Source: Peptococcaceae bacterium
GTDB taxonomy: Bacteria; Bacillota; Peptococcia; Peptococcales; Peptococcaceae
Length of the DNA stretch: 48,447 nucleotides
Direction: 5' to 3'
Assembly (NCBI GenBank): GCA_017547685.1
Contig: JAFYPD010000023.1
Location: 1 to 48,447, forward strand
Shown one piece after another: positions 47,701-48,447 of this stretch. Position 1 is the stretch's first letter, and each line of letters opens with the position of its first letter. A model generated the notes under the pieces. It did not search any database. It saw nothing but the letters and a program-made list of their open reading frames with translations, and was not told where the DNA came from. A program made the position numbers and the translations under genes.

Positions 47701-48172
47701 TCTGGGCGTTCAGATGTATCTGCTGCGCGAAGTACAGAAGGTATACCGTCTGCAAGGGGTAGACATCAACGACAAACACATTGAAGTAATGGTTCGCCAG
47801 ATGCTGCGTAAGGTGAAAGTGGAGGATGCTGGTGACACCAATCTGTTACCTGGCGGTCAGGTTGATGTATTTGATTTTGAAAAAGAAAATGATCGCGTGA
47901 GAGAAGAAGGCGGTCAGGAAGCGATCGGGAAAACGGTATTGCTGGGGATTACCAAAGCTTCTCTGGCAACAGACTCCTTCCTGTCGGCGGCATCCTTCCA
48001 GGAAACCACGCGTGTGTTAACTGATGCTGCAATCAAAGGGAAAGTTGATCCGCTGCTGGGCCTGAAAGAAAACGTAATTCTGGGTAAACTGATTCCTGCC
48101 GGTACCGGTATGAGCCGTTACAGAGGCATCAAAATCAAAAATGAAGAAGAAAATAATGATTTTGTTCTGTAA
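44717..48172 (+). CDS. rpoC: DNA-directed RNA polymerase subunit beta'
   Basis: 1151 residues. First zinc site [19 protein letters not shown], lid/rudder region, the catalytic [16 protein letters not shown] with three Asp binding magnesium, trigger-loop region [10 protein letters not shown], and second zinc site [16 protein letters not shown]. It starts with TTG after GAAGGGAGCG, 32 bases after rpoB, so both subunits use the same rare start codon. The C-terminus ends FVL without an extension. Confidence 0.97.
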   Translation: MLDVNNFDRMRIGLASPEQIREWSSGEVKKPETINYRTLKPERDGLFCERIFGPTKDWECNCGKYKRIRYKGVVCDRCGVEVTRSKVRRERLGHIELAAPCSHIWYFKGIPSRMGLLLNISPRQLEKVIYFVSYIVLDGGDTPLEKMSLLTESEYRDNKEKYGSAFRAGIGAEAIKELLDNLDLEALYEELKEEIRTTTGQRNIKAVRRLEVVEAFLKSNNKPSWMILDVLPVIPPEIRPMVQLDGGRFATSDLNDLYRRVINRNNRLKRLLDLGAPDIIVRNEKRMLQEAVDALIDNGRRGRPVTGPGNRPLKSLSDMLKGKQGRFRQNLLGKRVDYSGRSVIVVGPELKMHQCGLPKEMAIELFKPFVMKKLVNEGYAHNIKSAKRMVERLKPEVWDVLEDVIKDHPVLLNRAPTLHRLGIQAFEPVLVEGRALRLHPLVCTAYNADFDGDQMAIHVPLSAEAQAEARLLMLAANNILNPKDGKPVTTPTQDMILGSYYLTIDRDGALGEGKIFKDDNEALLAYDAGEVHLQAKILIRQPDGSRLETTVGRVIFNSVIPAEVGYVNETVGKKGLGKIVAKCYKKLGASATANMLDGIKSQGYKYSTQAGFTVAFSDIIVPDEKADILAASDKEVEKIEQKYRRGLITDEERYNLVIKVWNKATKDVTDALLQNLDKFNNINMMATSGARGNNQQIRQLAGMRGLMADSTGRTIELPIKANFREGLNVQEYFISSHGARKGLTDTALRTADSGYLTRRLVDVAQEVIVREDDCCTSKGLLVEAIKNGNEIIEPLEERIAGRYALEPVVHPETGEVLVAANEEITDDLAAEIQKAGIEQVVIRSALTCKSRYGICRKCYGRNLATGGHVDIGEAVGIIAAQSIGEPGTQLTMRTFHTGGVAGDDITQGLPRVEELFEARKPKGQAIIAEAGGVVSVQDIKNRKEITITEGDGEARVYAVPYGARMKVNTGDIVEAGQELTEGSINPHDLLRVKGPLGVQMYLLREVQKVYRLQGVDINDKHIEVMVRQMLRKVKVEDAGDTNLLPGGQVDVFDFEKENDRVREEGGQEAIGKTVLLGITKASLATDSFLSAASFQETTRVLTDAAIKGKVDPLLGLKENVILGKLIPAGTGMSRYRGIKIKNEEENNDFVL

Positions 48173-48178
48173 TTTGTA

Positions 48179-48207
48179 TTGACATGCTGTATAAAGTGTG
48201 ATAAACT
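48179..48207 (+). promoter_or_regulatory. Promoter of the rpsL (str) operon
   Basis: -35 TTGACA, 17-bp spacer, -10 TAAACT, starting seven bases after the rpoC stop codon. Confidence 0.85.
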
Positions 48208-48245
48208 ACAGAAGTTCGCGTGAGAATTTTAACATTCACATAAAC

Positions 48246-48275
48246 AAAAGCTGTGCTCTGAAGGGCACAGCTTTT
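48246..48275 (+). terminator. Hairpin after rpoC / in the rpsL leader
   Basis: AAAAGCTGTGC pairs perfectly with GCACAGCTTTT. Being downstream of the rpsL promoter it may both end rpoBC transcripts and attenuate rpsL. Confidence 0.7.
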
Positions 48276-48356
48276 GTAGGGCTTCATCGCGATACGCCCG
48301 TAAGCGTTGTTTAAAATTTACTTATGTTTTTAATCTTGAGGAAGGAGGTGCAGAGC

Positions 48357-48447
48357 ATGCCAACAATCAACCAATTGGTTAGACAAGGCAGATATGTAGC
48401 AGAAACAAAATCTACTGCTCCTGCATTAAAAAATAATCCACAGAAAA
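48357..48447 (+). CDS. rpsL: 30S ribosomal protein S12, N-terminal part (cut by window end)
   Basis: The first 30 codons: [20 protein letters not shown] followed by [10 protein letters not shown], typical of S12. GAAGGAGGTGCAGAGC precedes the ATG. In many Bacillota a small L7Ae-like gene stands between rpoC and rpsL; it is absent here. Confidence 0.93.
   Translation, partial: MPTINQLVRQGRYVAETKSTAPALKNNPQK

Noticed and set aside
1..48447. CRISPR arrays, insertion sequences or prophage genes
   Set aside because: No regularly spaced repeats, transposase, integrase or phage proteins were found; the window is mainly core genome.

Overview
The window looks like the origin-proximal part of the chromosome of an anaerobic, low-to-moderate-GC member of the Bacillota. 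Supporting signs are the ctsR-mcsA-mcsB-clpC operon, the glmU-prs-pth-mfd-prsA order, the rpmG-secE-nusG-rplKAJL-rpoBC-rpsL block, an L10-type attenuated leader, an exact 16-bp parS site, and consensus sigma-A promoters with strong AGGAGG ribosome binding sites. The mix of a TRAP carrier, two SLC13-type anion carriers and oxygen-sensitive glycyl-radical metabolism suggests an organism living on small acids (Negativicutes is my guess, Peptococcaceae-like Clostridia the alternative); the sequence alone does not settle the class.

Layout. 1-221: the 3' end of a 5S rRNA, then tRNA-Asn and tRNA-Trp, the tail of an rRNA operon. 442-3982 (minus): a glycyl-radical enzyme and its activase, which I identify as isethionate sulfite-lyase (islA) and activator (islB) because all catalytic residues known to me for that family align at one constant offset. 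4396-13123: glmU, prs, pth, parS, mfd, a PrsA-type foldase and a Sel1-repeat protein. 13349-16260: a DctP-DctQ-DctM TRAP transporter. 16391-17339 (minus): a DUF4430-like membrane-anchored protein translationally coupled to a small multi-pass membrane protein resembling an ECF S-component. 17792-22505: ctsR, mcsA, mcsB, clpC behind a CtsR-type operator.

22809-29571: an SLC13-type carrier, a polyprenyl-phosphate sugar-1-phosphate transferase with a phosphohexomutase, a possible 39-residue small protein, a run of 10-bp repeats, and argH. 29988-33858: a 685-residue alkaline-phosphatase-superfamily enzyme next to a second SLC13-type carrier. 34032-36216: an unrecognised three-gene operon (zinc-ribbon protein, soluble ABC ATPase, 314-residue protein of unknown fold), followed by a small palindromic repeat and a convergent LysR regulator. 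37527-48447: rpmG, secE, nusG, rplK, rplA, rplJ, rplL, rpoB, rpoC and the first 30 codons of rpsL, with two L1-binding-type hairpins, an L10 leader with attenuator, and separate promoters before rplJ, rpoB and rpsL.

How it fits together. Most of the window is housekeeping: cell-wall precursor and nucleotide synthesis, transcription-coupled repair, protein folding, stress proteolysis, transcription and translation. Set among it are transport and catabolic islands: islAB releases sulfite and acetaldehyde from isethionate, and TRAP and SLC13 carriers could bring in organic anions including sulfonates, though no carrier substrate can be read from sequence. The most interesting leads are islAB with its palindromic control region, the uncharacterised 34.0-36.2 kb operon, the phosphatase-superfamily/SLC13 pair, and the decameric repeat array before argH.
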